Source of the DNA: Actinomadura montaniterrae
GTDB lineage: Bacteria > Actinomycetota > Actinomycetes > Streptosporangiales > Streptosporangiaceae
Reading direction: 5' to 3'
Assembly (NCBI RefSeq): GCF_008923365.1
Contig: NZ_WBMR01000068.1
Coordinates: forward strand, 1-43,819
DNA length: 43,819 nt
Shown: positions 11,982-20,346 of the stretch, piece by piece
Numbering within the stretch: the stretch's first letter is position 1
How the letters are laid out: every line of letters begins with the position of its first letter
The notes under the pieces: model-generated
Databases searched by the model: none
The model's input: only the letters and a program-made list of their open reading frames with translations
Told to the model about the DNA's origin: nothing
Position numbers and translations under genes: made by a program

Positions 11982-12002
11982 CGGGTATGTTGCCGATACC
12001 CG
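11982..12002. promoter_or_regulatory. Candidate operator dyad upstream of the histidine kinase
   Basis: CGGGTAT-N7-ATACCCG is a perfect 7-bp inverted repeat between the ABC permease stop and the kinase start. Its size suits a dimeric DNA-binding protein, possibly the missing response regulator. Function is inferred from symmetry and position only. Confidence 0.35.
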
Positions 12003-12082
12003 GTGTTTCTTGCCTGAGCAGGGCAAACGCGACCGTGGGCGGCGGGTAAAAGATCGGTCGGCCCCGGGAGGCGCCCCGGCGG

Positions 12083-13006
12083 TCAGTCCTCCAGACCCCA
12101 GCGGCCGCGGACGGCCCGGTCCAGCACCCCGAACAGCTGGTCGATCACGATCCCGATCACCAGGATGACGATCATGTAGGAGATCATGTCGGCGGTGTTG
12201 TTCAGCTCGCGGGCCTGCGACAGCAGCACGCCCAGCGAGGTGGTGCTGCCGATGATCACCAGCAGCTCGCCGGCCATCAGGCTGCGCCAGGCGAACGCCC
12301 AGCCCTGCTTGAGCCCCGCGATGAACGACGGCAGCGACGCGGGCAGCACCAGGTGCCGGTACAGGTTGAACCCGCGCAGCCCCATCACCTTCCCGGCGCG
12401 CAGCAGGATCGGCGGGGTGTAGTCGACGCCGGCGATCAGCCCGTTGGCGATGGACGGCGCCGCGCCGAGCACCACCACGAACAGGATCGCGCTCTCGCTC
12501 AGCTTGAACAGCAGGATGGCGAGCGGGAACCAGGCGATCGACGGCATCGTCTGCAGCCCGGTGATCAGCGAGCCGAACGCGCGGCGCAGCACCCGGAACT
12601 GCGACACCAGCGCGCCGACCACGACGCCGACCGCGATCGACAGCGCGAACCCGATGATCGCGCGCTGCATCGTCAGCGCCACGGCCTTCCAGAACCGCGA
12701 CGAGGTGACCTGGTCCCACAGCACCGGGAAGGTGTCGCGGGGGCCGGGCAGCACCCACGGGTCCTTCCAGCCGCTCCAGACGACCGCCTGCCAGGCCAGC
12801 AGCGCGATCACGACGGCGGCGGCCATCGGCCAGAGGGCGGACCAGGTCCGCTGCAGCAGCCGCCGGCCGGTGCCGCCGCCGAGCTCCAGCGCGTCGAGGC
12901 CCGCGAGCTCGCGGTTCAGCCGGTCGGCCGTGCTCGCCGCCGGGGCGTCGCCGGTCGCGGCGACCTCGGGCGGCGCGTCGTTCCTGCTGGTCGTGTCATG
13001 CGCCAT
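12083..13006 (-). CDS. ssuC: ABC transporter permease, sulfonate/taurine/nitrate type
   Basis: A 307-residue inner-membrane permease of the BPD_transp_1 family. About 60 residues of polar N-terminus precede roughly six membrane helices. The cytoplasmic EAA-type loop that contacts the ATPase is seen in GKVMGLRGFNLYRHLVLPAS. This architecture is shared by SsuC, TauC and NrtB; the partner binding protein favours sulfonate-type compounds, but the ligand is not fixed by sequence. The start overlaps the end of the ATPase gene by 11 bases, indicating translational coupling. It is the last gene of the three-gene operon. Confidence 0.88.
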   Translation of the reverse strand: MAHDTTSRNDAPPEVAATGDAPAASTADRLNRELAGLDALELGGGTGRRLLQRTWSALWPMAAAVVIALLAWQAVVWSGWKDPWVLPGPRDTFPVLWDQVTSSRFWKAVALTMQRAIIGFALSIAVGVVVGALVSQFRVLRRAFGSLITGLQTMPSIAWFPLAILLFKLSESAILFVVVLGAAPSIANGLIAGVDYTPPILLRAGKVMGLRGFNLYRHLVLPASLPSFIAGLKQGWAFAWRSLMAGELLVIIGSTTSLGVLLSQARELNNTADMISYMIVILVIGIVIDQLFGVLDRAVRGRWGLED

Positions 13007-13802
13007 GGCGTCCGACCTCCTCGCGCAGCCGGTCGGTGATGGTCGCGGCGAGCGAGGCGACCTCGGGGGAGTCGATGCGGCGCGGCCGGTCCATCGGGAC
13101 GGGGAACTCCTCGACGACCCGGCCCGGGCGGCTGCTGAGCAGCACCACCCGGTCGCCGAGCCGCACGGCCTCGCGGACGTTGTGCGTGACGAACAGCACC
13201 GACAGGGCGCGCTGCCGCCAGATCCGCTCGATCTCGTCGTGCAGCAGGTCGCGGGTCATCGCGTCGAGGGCGCCGAACGGCTCGTCCATCAGCAGGACGG
13301 TGCCCCGGCCGTCGCCGTCGCCGTCGTCCTCGGTCAGGGCGAGGGCGCGGGCGAGCGCGACGCGCTGCCGCATGCCGCCGGACAGCTGGTGCGGGCGCTT
13401 CCTCGCGAACCCGCCGAGGTGCACCGAGTCGAGCAGCTCGGCGGCGCGGGGCCGCCGGTCCGGGCGGGGGACGCCGCGCATCTTCAGCGCCAGCTCGATG
13501 TTCGCGGTGACGGTCAGCCACGGGAACAGCGCGGGCTCCTGGAACATCAGCGCGACGCGCGCGTCCTCGGTGTCGATCGTCCCGGCGCTGACCCTGTCGA
13601 GCCCGGCGACGAGGTTCAGCAGCGTGCTCTTGCCGCATCCGGACGCGCCGAGCAGGCAGACGAACTCGCCGGGCGCGACGTCCAGCGACACCTGGTCGAG
13701 CGCGAGCAGCCGGGTCTTCGCGGAACCGAACGCCTTGGAGACGCCACGAAGCCGGACCGCGGCGGCGGTCCGGCTCGGGGCGGCCGTGACGGCCTCTGTC
13801 AT
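12996..13802 (-). CDS. ssuB: ABC transporter ATP-binding protein, sulfonate/taurine/nitrate type
   Basis: A 268-residue ATPase that powers the importer. Walker A is GASGCGKST (52-60), the signature is LSGGMRQRVALARAL and Walker B is VLLMDEPFGALD; the switch histidine is in FVTHNVREAV. A short acidic insertion (DDGDGDG) lies between signature and Walker B. The frame stays open far upstream, but that region is antisense-like sequence over the binding-protein gene. ATG 13802 is right because it overlaps the binding-protein stop in an ATGA. Together the genes form a classic binding protein-ATPase-permease operon. Confidence 0.93.
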   Translation of the reverse strand: MTEAVTAAPSRTAAAVRLRGVSKAFGSAKTRLLALDQVSLDVAPGEFVCLLGASGCGKSTLLNLVAGLDRVSAGTIDTEDARVALMFQEPALFPWLTVTANIELALKMRGVPRPDRRPRAAELLDSVHLGGFARKRPHQLSGGMRQRVALARALALTEDDGDGDGRGTVLLMDEPFGALDAMTRDLLHDEIERIWRQRALSVLFVTHNVREAVRLGDRVVLLSSRPGRVVEEFPVPMDRPRRIDSPEVASLAATITDRLREEVGRHGA

Positions 13803-14848
13803 TTGTCGCTGACCTGTGCCTTCCCGCTCGCCTTGAGCACGTCGTTGAGGGGACCGAGGCTGTAGATCCCGTTCAGGTCGGTCTTCTGCAGCAGCCCGAT
13901 CTGCTCGGCGTGCTGCGCGCCCGCGGTCAGCGAGGACGCGACCGGGTCGACGGTGAAGGTGATCGACTTGAACGCGGAGTCCAGGACGGCCGGCTTGAGC
14001 GGCTTGCCGCTCAGCTTGGTGAGGGCCTCGTTGGTGACCTTCTCGGCGTCGGCCTTGTTCTGGTTGATGTAGTCGGTGGCCTCGACGACGCCCTGCAGGA
14101 GCTTCTTCACCTCGTCCGGGTGCTTCTTCTCGAACTCCTGGCTGACGAGCAGGTTGGTGATGACGAACTTGCCGCCGGGCCACAGCGACGCCTCGTCCAG
14201 CAGCTTGACGCCCTTGTCCTCGAGGACCAGGCGGGAGGCGTAGGGCTCGGGGACCCAGGCGCCGTCGATGGTGCCCTGCTGGAAGGTCTGCAGGGTCTGC
14301 GCGTTCTCCTGCGGGACGATCTTGACGTCGCCGCTGCCGTCCTTGTTCGCGGTGAGGCCCTGCTGCTTGAGCCAGTAGCGGACGGCGACGTCCTGGGTGT
14401 TGCCGAGCTGCGGGGTGGCGATCTTCTTGCCCTTGAGGTCCTGGGCGCTCTTGATCCCCGGCTTGACGATCAGCGCGACGCCGCCGGACGCCGCGCCGGA
14501 GATGATGTGCACCGCCTTGCCGTGGGACTGCGCCCAGGCGTTGATGGACGGGTTCGGGCCGACGAAGGTCGCGTCGATCGCGCCGGAGAACAGCGCCTCG
14601 ACGGCGGCGGGCCCGGCGTTGAAGGTGGCGGTCTTCGGCGCCTTGCCGAGGTGCTTGGCGAAGATGCCCTTCTCGACGCCGACGAGCGCGGTGGCGTGCG
14701 TGATGTTCGGGAAGTACCCGAGCCTGAGCTGGGTGTCCGCACCGGACTTCCCATCGCCGCCGTCGTCGCCACAGGCGCTGAGCGTCCCCGCGCCGGCCAG
14801 GACGATCAGTGCCGCGGCGGCCGCGCGCCATCGGAGTCTGCGATGCAT
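13799..14848 (-). CDS. ssuA: ABC transporter substrate-binding lipoprotein, sulfonate/nitrate type
   Basis: A 349-residue exported lipoprotein. The signal sequence ends in the lipobox LSAC (residues 23-26) and is followed by an Asp/Gly-rich linker. The mature region has the NMT1/SsuA-like fold signature LRLGYFPNITHATALVGVEKGIF, then DLKGKKIATPQLGNTQD and GTIDGAWVPEPYASRL, typical of aliphatic sulfonate, taurine or nitrate binding proteins. It should capture ligand outside the membrane and deliver it to the downstream permease. It is first in its operon, divergent from eno, and has an AT-rich regulatory region upstream. Confidence 0.9.
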   Translation of the reverse strand: MHRRLRWRAAAAALIVLAGAGTLSACGDDGGDGKSGADTQLRLGYFPNITHATALVGVEKGIFAKHLGKAPKTATFNAGPAAVEALFSGAIDATFVGPNPSINAWAQSHGKAVHIISGAASGGVALIVKPGIKSAQDLKGKKIATPQLGNTQDVAVRYWLKQQGLTANKDGSGDVKIVPQENAQTLQTFQQGTIDGAWVPEPYASRLVLEDKGVKLLDEASLWPGGKFVITNLLVSQEFEKKHPDEVKKLLQGVVEATDYINQNKADAEKVTNEALTKLSGKPLKPAVLDSAFKSITFTVDPVASSLTAGAQHAEQIGLLQKTDLNGIYSLGPLNDVLKASGKAQVSDK

Positions 14849-14860
14849 TGTCAGTAATCC

Positions 14861-14918
14861 CTACTTACCAAGTGTGTTTGACGTGCTTAGTAGATAAGGT
14901 GGGCAATGATTTCGTCAA
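14861..14918 (-). promoter_or_regulatory. Candidate promoter and operator of the sulfonate-type ABC operon
   Basis: This is an AT-rich island in GC-rich sequence. On the minus strand TTGACG (14918-14913) is followed after 16 bases by TATCTA (14896-14891), a plausible sigma-70-like pair. An imperfect inverted repeat, CTACTTA (14861-14867) and TTAGTAG (14887-14893), overlaps the -10 region and start site, where a repressor could act. Sulfur-responsive control would fit the genes but is inference. Confidence 0.4.
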
Positions 14919-14998
14919 GTCGCTTGCGCGGCACGGTCGTGTAACGGCCGCGGCCGCCGAACGGCGAGCCAGTTGGGCGGTGGAGGGGGCGCGCGGGA

Positions 14999-15004
14999 TA
15001 GGCT
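14999..15004 (+). promoter_or_regulatory. Candidate -10 box for eno
   Basis: TAGGCT fits TANNNT and lies 43 bases before the enolase GTG, leaving a short leader that contains the AGGGGG ribosome binding site. No good -35 box is visible at standard spacing. Confidence 0.35.
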
Positions 15005-15047
15005 CGGTGACCGCACCGATCTGTCCCGTACCACCAGGGGGTTGCCC

Positions 15048-16334
15048 GTGTCGTCCATCGAGGCCGTACTCGCCCGGGAGATCCTTGACTCCCGCGGCAA
15101 TCCGACCGTCGAGGTCGAGGTACTGCTCGCCGACGGGACCGAGGCCCGCGCCGCCGTCCCGAGCGGCGCCTCCACCGGGCAGTTCGAGGCCGTCGAGCTG
15201 CGCGACAAGGACGAGCGGTACGGCGGCAAGGGCGTCCGCAAGGCCGTCAAGGCCGTCAACGAGACCATCGACGAGAAGCTCGTCGGCTACCCCGCCTCCG
15301 ACCAGCGGCTGATCGACCAGCTGCTGATCGACCTGGACGGCACGCCGGCCAAGTCCGAGCTCGGCGCCAACGCGATCCTCGGCGTCAGCCTCGCCGTCGC
15401 CAAGGCCGCCGCCGACTCCGCCGGGCTGCCGCTGTTCCGCTACGTCGGCGGGCCGAACGCGCACCTGCTGCCCGTCCCGATGATGAACATCCTGAACGGC
15501 GGCGCGCACGCCGACAGCAACGTCGACGTCCAGGAGTTCATGATCGCGCCGATCGGCGCGGCGACCTTCGCCGAGGCGCTGCGCTGGGGCGCCGAGACCT
15601 ACCACGCGCTGAAGTCGGTGCTGAAGTCGCGCGGCCTGAACACCGGGCTCGGCGACGAGGGCGGGTTCGCGCCCGACCTGCCGAGCAACCGCGACGCGCT
15701 CGACCTGATCGTCGAGGCGATCGGCAAGGCCGGCTTCACCCCCGGCCGCGACATCGCGCTCGCCCTCGACGTCGCCGCCAGCGAGTTCCACGCCGACGGC
15801 CAGTACGCCTTCGAGGGCACCAAGCGCTCGTCCGACGACATGGCCGCCTACTACGGCGAGCTGCTCGGCAACTACCCGCTCGTCTCCATCGAGGACCCCC
15901 TCGACGAGGAGGACTGGACGGGCTGGGAGGGCCTCACCGCCGCCGTCGGCGACCGCGTCCAGATCGTCGGCGACGACCTGTTCGTCACCAACCCCGAGCG
16001 GCTCGGCCGCGGCATCAAGGCCGGCGCCGCGAACGCGCTGCTGGTCAAGGTCAACCAGATCGGCACGCTCAGCGAGACCCTCGACGCGGTGTCGCTCGCG
16101 CAGACCAGCGGCTACCGCTGCATGATGAGCCACCGGTCCGGCGAGACCGAGGACACCACGATCGCCGACCTCGCCGTCGCGACCAACTGCGGCCAGATCA
16201 AGACCGGCGCCCCGGCGCGCAGCGACCGCGTCGCCAAGTACAACCAGCTGCTGCGCATCGAGGAGCTGCTGGACGACGCGGCCCGCTACGCCGGCGCCGC
16301 CGCGTTCCCGCGCTTCGACGCGCAGGGCGCCTGA
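15048..16334 (+). CDS. eno: Enolase
   Basis: A 428-residue glycolytic enzyme converting 2-phosphoglycerate to phosphoenolpyruvate. Catalytic residues align with the E. coli enzyme: E204 in GDEGG, K334 in LLVKVNQIGT, and the Mg2+ ligands D241 (ALDVAASEF), E282 (SIEDPLDEEDW) and D309 (VGDDLF). The C-terminal loop SHRSGETEDT is intact. GTG 15048 is chosen because AGGGGG precedes it at good distance and the protein then starts VSSIEAVLAREILDSRGNP, the normal enolase N-terminus; the frame's upstream extension is untranslated leader. It leads a tight operon with the ftsB-like gene. Confidence 0.98.
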   Translation: MSSIEAVLAREILDSRGNPTVEVEVLLADGTEARAAVPSGASTGQFEAVELRDKDERYGGKGVRKAVKAVNETIDEKLVGYPASDQRLIDQLLIDLDGTPAKSELGANAILGVSLAVAKAAADSAGLPLFRYVGGPNAHLLPVPMMNILNGGAHADSNVDVQEFMIAPIGAATFAEALRWGAETYHALKSVLKSRGLNTGLGDEGGFAPDLPSNRDALDLIVEAIGKAGFTPGRDIALALDVAASEFHADGQYAFEGTKRSSDDMAAYYGELLGNYPLVSIEDPLDEEDWTGWEGLTAAVGDRVQIVGDDLFVTNPERLGRGIKAGAANALLVKVNQIGTLSETLDAVSLAQTSGYRCMMSHRSGETEDTTIADLAVATNCGQIKTGAPARSDRVAKYNQLLRIEELLDDAARYAGAAAFPRFDAQGA

Positions 16335-16341
16335 CACGCCG

Positions 16342-16779
16342 ATGTCCCGGGACGAGCGGGACGACCCCCGGGGGGACGGCTCCCCGGGGGCCGGCGCGCG
16401 CCGCACCAGCCCGGCGCTGACCAGCCGGGCCGCGATCCTCGCGGTGGTGATGTGCGCGATCGCGCTGAGCCTCGCCTACCCTGTGCGCGAGTACATCGCG
16501 CAGCGTAAGGAGATCTCCGATCTCCAGCGCAAGCAGGCCGCCTCCCGCAAAAAGGTCGACGAACTCGCCCAACGCAAGCGGCAGCTGGGCGACAAGTCGT
16601 ACATTGAGCGTGAGGCGACGCGAAGGCTCCACTACTGCCGTCCGGACGTGACGTGCTACATCGTGCTGGACGGCGGCGGGGACGACGGGCGCAAGGCCCG
16701 CAGCGACGGCCCGGCGAGCCGGCCGCCGTGGTATGAGACGTTGTGGCGGTCCGTGGAGACCGCCGACAGGCCGCGCTGA
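16342..16779 (+). CDS. Septum formation initiator family protein (FtsB/DivIC-like)
   Basis: A 145-residue bitopic membrane protein. A polar N-terminal tail precedes one membrane helix (about residues 28-46, AAILAVVMCAIALSLAY), then a coiled coil (EISDLQRKQAASRKKVDELAQRKRQL region) and the FtsB/DivIC-type DKSYIEREATRRLHYCRPDV segment. FtsB/DivIC proteins join FtsL and FtsQ in the divisome. The gene begins seven bases after the eno stop with no separate ribosome binding site, suggesting coupling. The same order, enolase then this family, is conserved in Streptomyces and Mycobacterium. Confidence 0.88.
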   Translation: MSRDERDDPRGDGSPGAGARRTSPALTSRAAILAVVMCAIALSLAYPVREYIAQRKEISDLQRKQAASRKKVDELAQRKRQLGDKSYIEREATRRLHYCRPDVTCYIVLDGGGDDGRKARSDGPASRPPWYETLWRSVETADRPR

Positions 16780-16894
16780 TCCCGCTCCGCGGCGGGGCGG
16801 GACGGGCGGCCGCGACCGGCGGGTGGGGCCGGGCGCGGGCGGGCCGGAGGCGCGGCAGGCCGACACGGATCGCGGGATCCGCGGGTGGGGACGG

Positions 16895-17620
16895 ATGATC
16901 GACGAACGTTGCACAGGGGCATCCGGGGGAGCGCTCTCAGGCGCCGGGACCGGGACGGCCGCGACGGCCCGGACGGCGGGGGCGGCGGCCCCGGCGCGCG
17001 AGCCGCGGTCCGAACCGGCGTCCGAGCGGGACGTCGCGGCGGTGGCGGCGCAGCTCGGCCGGGAGCCGCGCGGCATCCGCGGGGTCGCCTACCGCTGCCC
17101 GTGCGGGCTGCCGGCGGTGCTGGAGACGGCGCCGCGGCTGCCCGACGGCACGCCGTTCCCGACGCTGTTCTACCTGACCTGCCCGAAGGCGGCGTCGGCG
17201 ATCGGCACGCTGGAGGGGAGCGGCGCCATGCGGGAGATGCAGGCGCGGCTCGCCGACGACCCGGCGCTGAAGGCCGCGTACGCCGCCGCCCACGAGGACT
17301 ACCTGCGGCGCCGTGACGCGGCGGCCCGCGAGGACGGCATCGAGCCGCTGCCGGAGGGCATGCAGAGCGCGGGCGGGATGCCCGAGCGGGTGAAGTGCCT
17401 GCACGCCCTCGTCGCGCACGAGCTGGCGGTGCCGGGCGGCAACCCGTTCGGCCGCGAGGCGCTGGCGGCGCTGCCCGAGTGGTGGCGCTCCGGCCCGTGC
17501 GTCTGCGCCGCCCCCGGCAAGGACGCCGCCCCGCAGAACGACCCTGCCGACCACGACGACCCTGCCGACCAGCACGACCCCGCAGCCCAGAAGGACACCG
17601 ACGCCGAGGAGGCCAAGTGA
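16895..17620 (+). CDS. DUF501 family protein
   Basis: A 241-residue soluble protein of unknown function. DUF501 starts near residue 40 (SERDVAAVAAQLGREPRGIRG). It holds conserved Cys/His positions: YRCPCGLPAV, LTCPKA, VKCLHALVAHELA and a late CVCA, which suggest metal binding. The N-terminal 40 residues are Ala/Gly-rich linker and the C-terminus is an acidic Asp/His-rich repeat. ATG 16895 is preceded by GGGGACGG. The TGA overlaps the GTG of ppx, so the two are translationally coupled, as is typical of actinobacteria. Confidence 0.88.
   Translation: MIDERCTGASGGALSGAGTGTAATARTAGAAAPAREPRSEPASERDVAAVAAQLGREPRGIRGVAYRCPCGLPAVLETAPRLPDGTPFPTLFYLTCPKAASAIGTLEGSGAMREMQARLADDPALKAAYAAAHEDYLRRRDAAAREDGIEPLPEGMQSAGGMPERVKCLHALVAHELAVPGGNPFGREALAALPEWWRSGPCVCAAPGKDAAPQNDPADHDDPADQHDPAAQKDTDAEEAK
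17540..17593 (+). repeat. In-frame 18-bp triplicate at the 3' end of the DUF501 gene
   Basis: Three 18-base units (17540-17557, 17558-17575, 17576-17593, the last diverged) encode DPADHD, DPADQH and DPAAQK. The array is in frame and lies just before the stop codon, extending the tail with acidic and His residues. Confidence 0.85.
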
Positions 17621-18567
17621 CGCGCGTCGCCGCCATCGACTGCGGGACCAACTCGGTCCGCCTGCTGATCGCCGACATCGCCGCCGGCCCGGACGGCGGC
17701 ACGCTCACCGACGTCGAGCGCCGGATGGAGATCGTCCGGCTCGGCGAGGGCGTCGACGAGACCGGCCGGCTGTCGCCCGCCGCGCTGGAGCGGACGTTCA
17801 CCGCGATGCGCGGGTACGCCGAGCTGATCGAGCGGCACGGGTCCGAGACCGGCGAGGGCCCGATCAAGACCCGGGTCGTCGCGACGAGCGCCACCCGCGA
17901 CGCCGAGAACCGGGCCGACTTCGTCAGCGGCGTCGTCGACATCTTCGGCGTCGTCCCCGAGGTGATCAGCGGGGACGAGGAGGCGGAGCTGTCGTTCACC
18001 GGCGCCACCCGGGAGCTGGCGGCGCTGCGTCCGGCCCGCCCCTACCTGGTCGTCGACATCGGCGGCGGCTCCACCGAGTTCGTGCTGGGCAGCTCGTCGG
18101 TGACGGCGGCCCGGTCGGTCGACATCGGCTGCGTCCGGATGACCGAGCGGCACCTGCGCGACGGCGACCCGCCGTCCCCGGAGCAGATCTCCAACACGGT
18201 CGCCGACATCGACGCCGCGCTCGCCGAGGTGCGCCGCACGGTCCCGGTCGACGAGGCGCGCACGCTGGTCGGGCTCGCCGGGTCCGTCACGACGGTCTCC
18301 GGCATCGCGATGGACCTGCCGGAGTACGACTCGACCCGGATCCACCTGTCCCGGGTGACCGCCGCGCAGGTGCACGAGGTGACGCGGCGGCTGCTGCACG
18401 CGACGCGGGCCGAGCGCGCGGAGATCGGCGTCATGCACCCGGGCCGGGTGGACGTGATCGGCGCGGGCGCGCTGATCCTGGACCGGATCATGCGCGAGTA
18501 CGGGTTCGGCGCGGTCGTGGTCAGCGAGCGCGACATCCTCGACGGGATCGCCTGGTCGCTGGTCTGA
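17617..18567 (+). CDS. ppx: Ppx/GppA family phosphatase (exopolyphosphatase)
   Basis: A 316-residue ASKHA-fold phosphatase acting on polyphosphate and possibly pppGpp. Motifs are the N-terminal phosphate-binding loop AAIDCGTNSVRLLIADI, then EVISGDEEAELSFTGA and the second ATP-like motif YLVVDIGGGSTEFVLG. It is of the short actinobacterial type without the extra C-terminal domains of E. coli Ppx. GTG 17617 overlaps the DUF501 stop and has GAGGAGG directly upstream. Known short actinobacterial homologues are polyphosphate-active; the exact substrate here is not proven. Confidence 0.92.
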   Translation: MTRVAAIDCGTNSVRLLIADIAAGPDGGTLTDVERRMEIVRLGEGVDETGRLSPAALERTFTAMRGYAELIERHGSETGEGPIKTRVVATSATRDAENRADFVSGVVDIFGVVPEVISGDEEAELSFTGATRELAALRPARPYLVVDIGGGSTEFVLGSSSVTAARSVDIGCVRMTERHLRDGDPPSPEQISNTVADIDAALAEVRRTVPVDEARTLVGLAGSVTTVSGIAMDLPEYDSTRIHLSRVTAAQVHEVTRRLLHATRAERAEIGVMHPGRVDVIGAGALILDRIMREYGFGAVVVSERDILDGIAWSLV

Positions 18568-18613
18568 CCCCGGGCCGTGCGCCCGGGCCGTGCGCCCGGG
18601 CCGTGCGCCCGGG
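18568..18613. repeat. 13-bp tandem repeat filling a convergent intergenic gap
   Basis: Three exact copies of CGGGCCGTGCGCC (18571-18609) occupy almost the whole gap between the convergent stop codons. Each junction can fold as GGGC/GCCC, and the ends are TGACCC and GGGTCA, so both strands could form hairpins; it may be a bidirectional terminator. No T tract is present. Confidence 0.85.
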
Positions 18614-19360
18614 TCAGCCCTTGAGGGCCGACAGCAGCGCGGGGATCAGCACCGCGTTCGGGTTCTGCTGCGGGACGTACAGGACCGGCGACGGGCTGCT
18701 GGCCTGCCGGATCCAGACCCGGCCGCCGTCGACGACGGCACCGGAGATCGACGTCCAGCTCAGCGACACCCGGTTGCCGCGCACGCCGCCCGGGTGGACG
18801 GTGAGGCCCTGCGCGACGTCCACCGACTCGCCGGCGCGGACGCGTCCGGCCAGCTCGGCGACCAGCCGCGGTTCCGCGCACGCCTGGCACAGCTGGATCA
18901 GCCGCCCCCAGACCGTCTCCGGCTCGACGGTCCCGCCCGCCTCGATGACGACCTCGACGCGCGGGCCGCCGTGGAACGGGTAGCGGCCGGCCTGGAAGAT
19001 CCACCGGGTGCCGGGGGCCTGGCCGGATCCGGCCGGGATCTGCGCGGCCCAGTAGGCGACCCATTCGACGTGCGGCCACGCCAGCGCCGCCTGCCCGTAC
19101 GCGACGCCCTGCTCGTCGGCGTGCAGGCGCAGCCCGTGCACGGTGGCGGCGACGCCCTGGACGGCGGCCGGCCCGCCCCACGAGGGCTGCCCGCCGTACC
19201 CGGCGTACTGCTCGGGCTGCTGCCGGTACCCCTGCTCTGACGTGCGGGGACGCGGCGGGCGGTCGGGTTCGGGGTTGAGGCGGTCGGTCCAGGTCCGGCC
19301 GTCCCACCAGCGCAGGCTGCCGGTTCCGTAGGGGTCGGGATACCAGCCCGGTTGCGACAA
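18614..19360 (-). CDS. DUF2510 domain-containing protein
   Basis: A 248-residue protein. It opens with the DUF2510 motif PGWYPDPYGTGSLRWWDGRTWT, a short Trp-rich domain common at N-termini of actinobacterial proteins. A Pro/Gln/Gly-rich linker follows (about 35-65), then roughly 180 residues of unrecognised globular sequence with no membrane helix. TTG 19360 is chosen as start because GGAGG lies six bases upstream and the frame then opens directly on DUF2510. Upstream ATG choices would add unrelated sequence that overlaps the start of the divergent uracil-DNA glycosylase gene. Function unknown. Confidence 0.78.
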   Translation of the reverse strand: MSQPGWYPDPYGTGSLRWWDGRTWTDRLNPEPDRPPRPRTSEQGYRQQPEQYAGYGGQPSWGGPAAVQGVAATVHGLRLHADEQGVAYGQAALAWPHVEWVAYWAAQIPAGSGQAPGTRWIFQAGRYPFHGGPRVEVVIEAGGTVEPETVWGRLIQLCQACAEPRLVAELAGRVRAGESVDVAQGLTVHPGGVRGNRVSLSWTSISGAVVDGGRVWIRQASSPSPVLYVPQQNPNAVLIPALLSALKG

Positions 19361-19466
19361 GGCATGCCTCCGCTCGGCAATGGCGCACGCCGGACGCCCC
19401 GCGTCCCCGACCGGCGGAACCGCATCGTACCGAGGGCCGTCGCCGGGGCGTGCGAGGATCGAGGGC

Positions 19467-20288
19467 ATGACCGATGCCCGCGCGCCCTATGTGCCACCTG
19501 GGACGGGATGGCCTGACGACCCCGCCGCCCCGGACACGCCCGTCGCGCACGGCGCCGGCGAGGTGATCGAGCTCGCCGCCGGGGCGCCGGACCTCGCGGA
19601 GCTGTGCGCGCGGCAGTCGGTGTGCCGGGCCTGCGACCGGCTGGTGGAGTGGCGGGAGAAGGTCGCGGTGGAGCGGCGCCGCGCGTTCGCGAACGAGGAG
19701 TACTGGGGGCGGCCGATCCCCGGCTGGGGCGACCCGGAGCCGCGCATCCTGATCGTCGGGCTGGCGCCGGCGGCGCACGGCGGCAACCGCACCGGCCGGA
19801 TCTTCACCGGCGACCGGTCGGGCGACTGGCTGTTCGCGTCGCTGCACCGGGTGGGGCTCGCGTCGCAGGCCACGAGCGTGCACGCGGCCGACGGGCAGCG
19901 GCTGATCGGCGCGCGGATGGCCGCGACCGTGCGGTGCGCCCCGCCCGACAACAAGCCGACGCCGCTGGAGCGCACGACGTGCCTGCCGTGGCTGGCGCGC
20001 GAGGTCGAGGACGTCGCCGGGAGCGTCCGCTGCATCGTGTGCCTCGGCGGGTTCGCGTGGCAGGGCGTGTGGCCGGCGCTGAAGCAGGCCGGATACGAGG
20101 TGCCGCGGCCGCGCCCGAAGTTCGGGCACGCCGCGGAGGTCGAGCTGGCGCCGCCGCCCTCGGCGGCCCGCCGGGATCCGGTGCTGCTGCTGGGGTGCTA
20201 CCACCCGAGCCAGCAGAACACCTTCACCGGACGGGTCACCGAGGACATGCTCGACGCCGTCTTCGCCCGCGCCCGCGACTACGCCTAG
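19467..20288 (+). CDS. Uracil-DNA glycosylase, family 5 (UDGb)
   Basis: A 273-residue iron-sulfur DNA glycosylase that starts base-excision repair of uracil, hypoxanthine and other deaminated bases. Motif A is LIVGLAPAAHGGNRTGRIFTG, characteristic of UDGb: it lacks the catalytic Asp/Asn of family 1. The C-terminal motif is GCYHPSQQNTFTGR. Candidate [4Fe-4S] ligands are in CRACDRL, the central C-containing RCAPPDNKP and TTCLPW segments, and CIVCLGG. ATG 19467 is preceded by GAGG. The gene is divergent from the DUF2510 gene. Confidence 0.9.
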   Translation: MTDARAPYVPPGTGWPDDPAAPDTPVAHGAGEVIELAAGAPDLAELCARQSVCRACDRLVEWREKVAVERRRAFANEEYWGRPIPGWGDPEPRILIVGLAPAAHGGNRTGRIFTGDRSGDWLFASLHRVGLASQATSVHAADGQRLIGARMAATVRCAPPDNKPTPLERTTCLPWLAREVEDVAGSVRCIVCLGGFAWQGVWPALKQAGYEVPRPRPKFGHAAEVELAPPPSAARRDPVLLLGCYHPSQQNTFTGRVTEDMLDAVFARARDYA

Positions 20289-20294
20289 CGCGCC

Positions 20295-20346
20295 GCGTCC
20301 GCGCGGTGGCGGGTCGCGTCCGCGCGGTGGCGGGTCGCGTCCCGCC
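20295..20346. repeat. 21-bp tandem repeat in a convergent intergenic gap
   Basis: Two exact copies of GCGTCCGCGCGGTGGCGGGTC (20295-20315, 20316-20336, 21 bases each) plus a partial third fill the 58-base gap between the convergent glycosylase and lipoprotein genes, beginning six bases after the stop codon. Confidence 0.85.

Noticed and set aside
12996..14831. A 611-residue frame that would fuse a long N-terminus to the ABC ATPase
   Set aside because: The N-terminal part is out-of-frame sequence of the binding-protein gene. The true ATPase start overlaps the upstream stop in ATGA.
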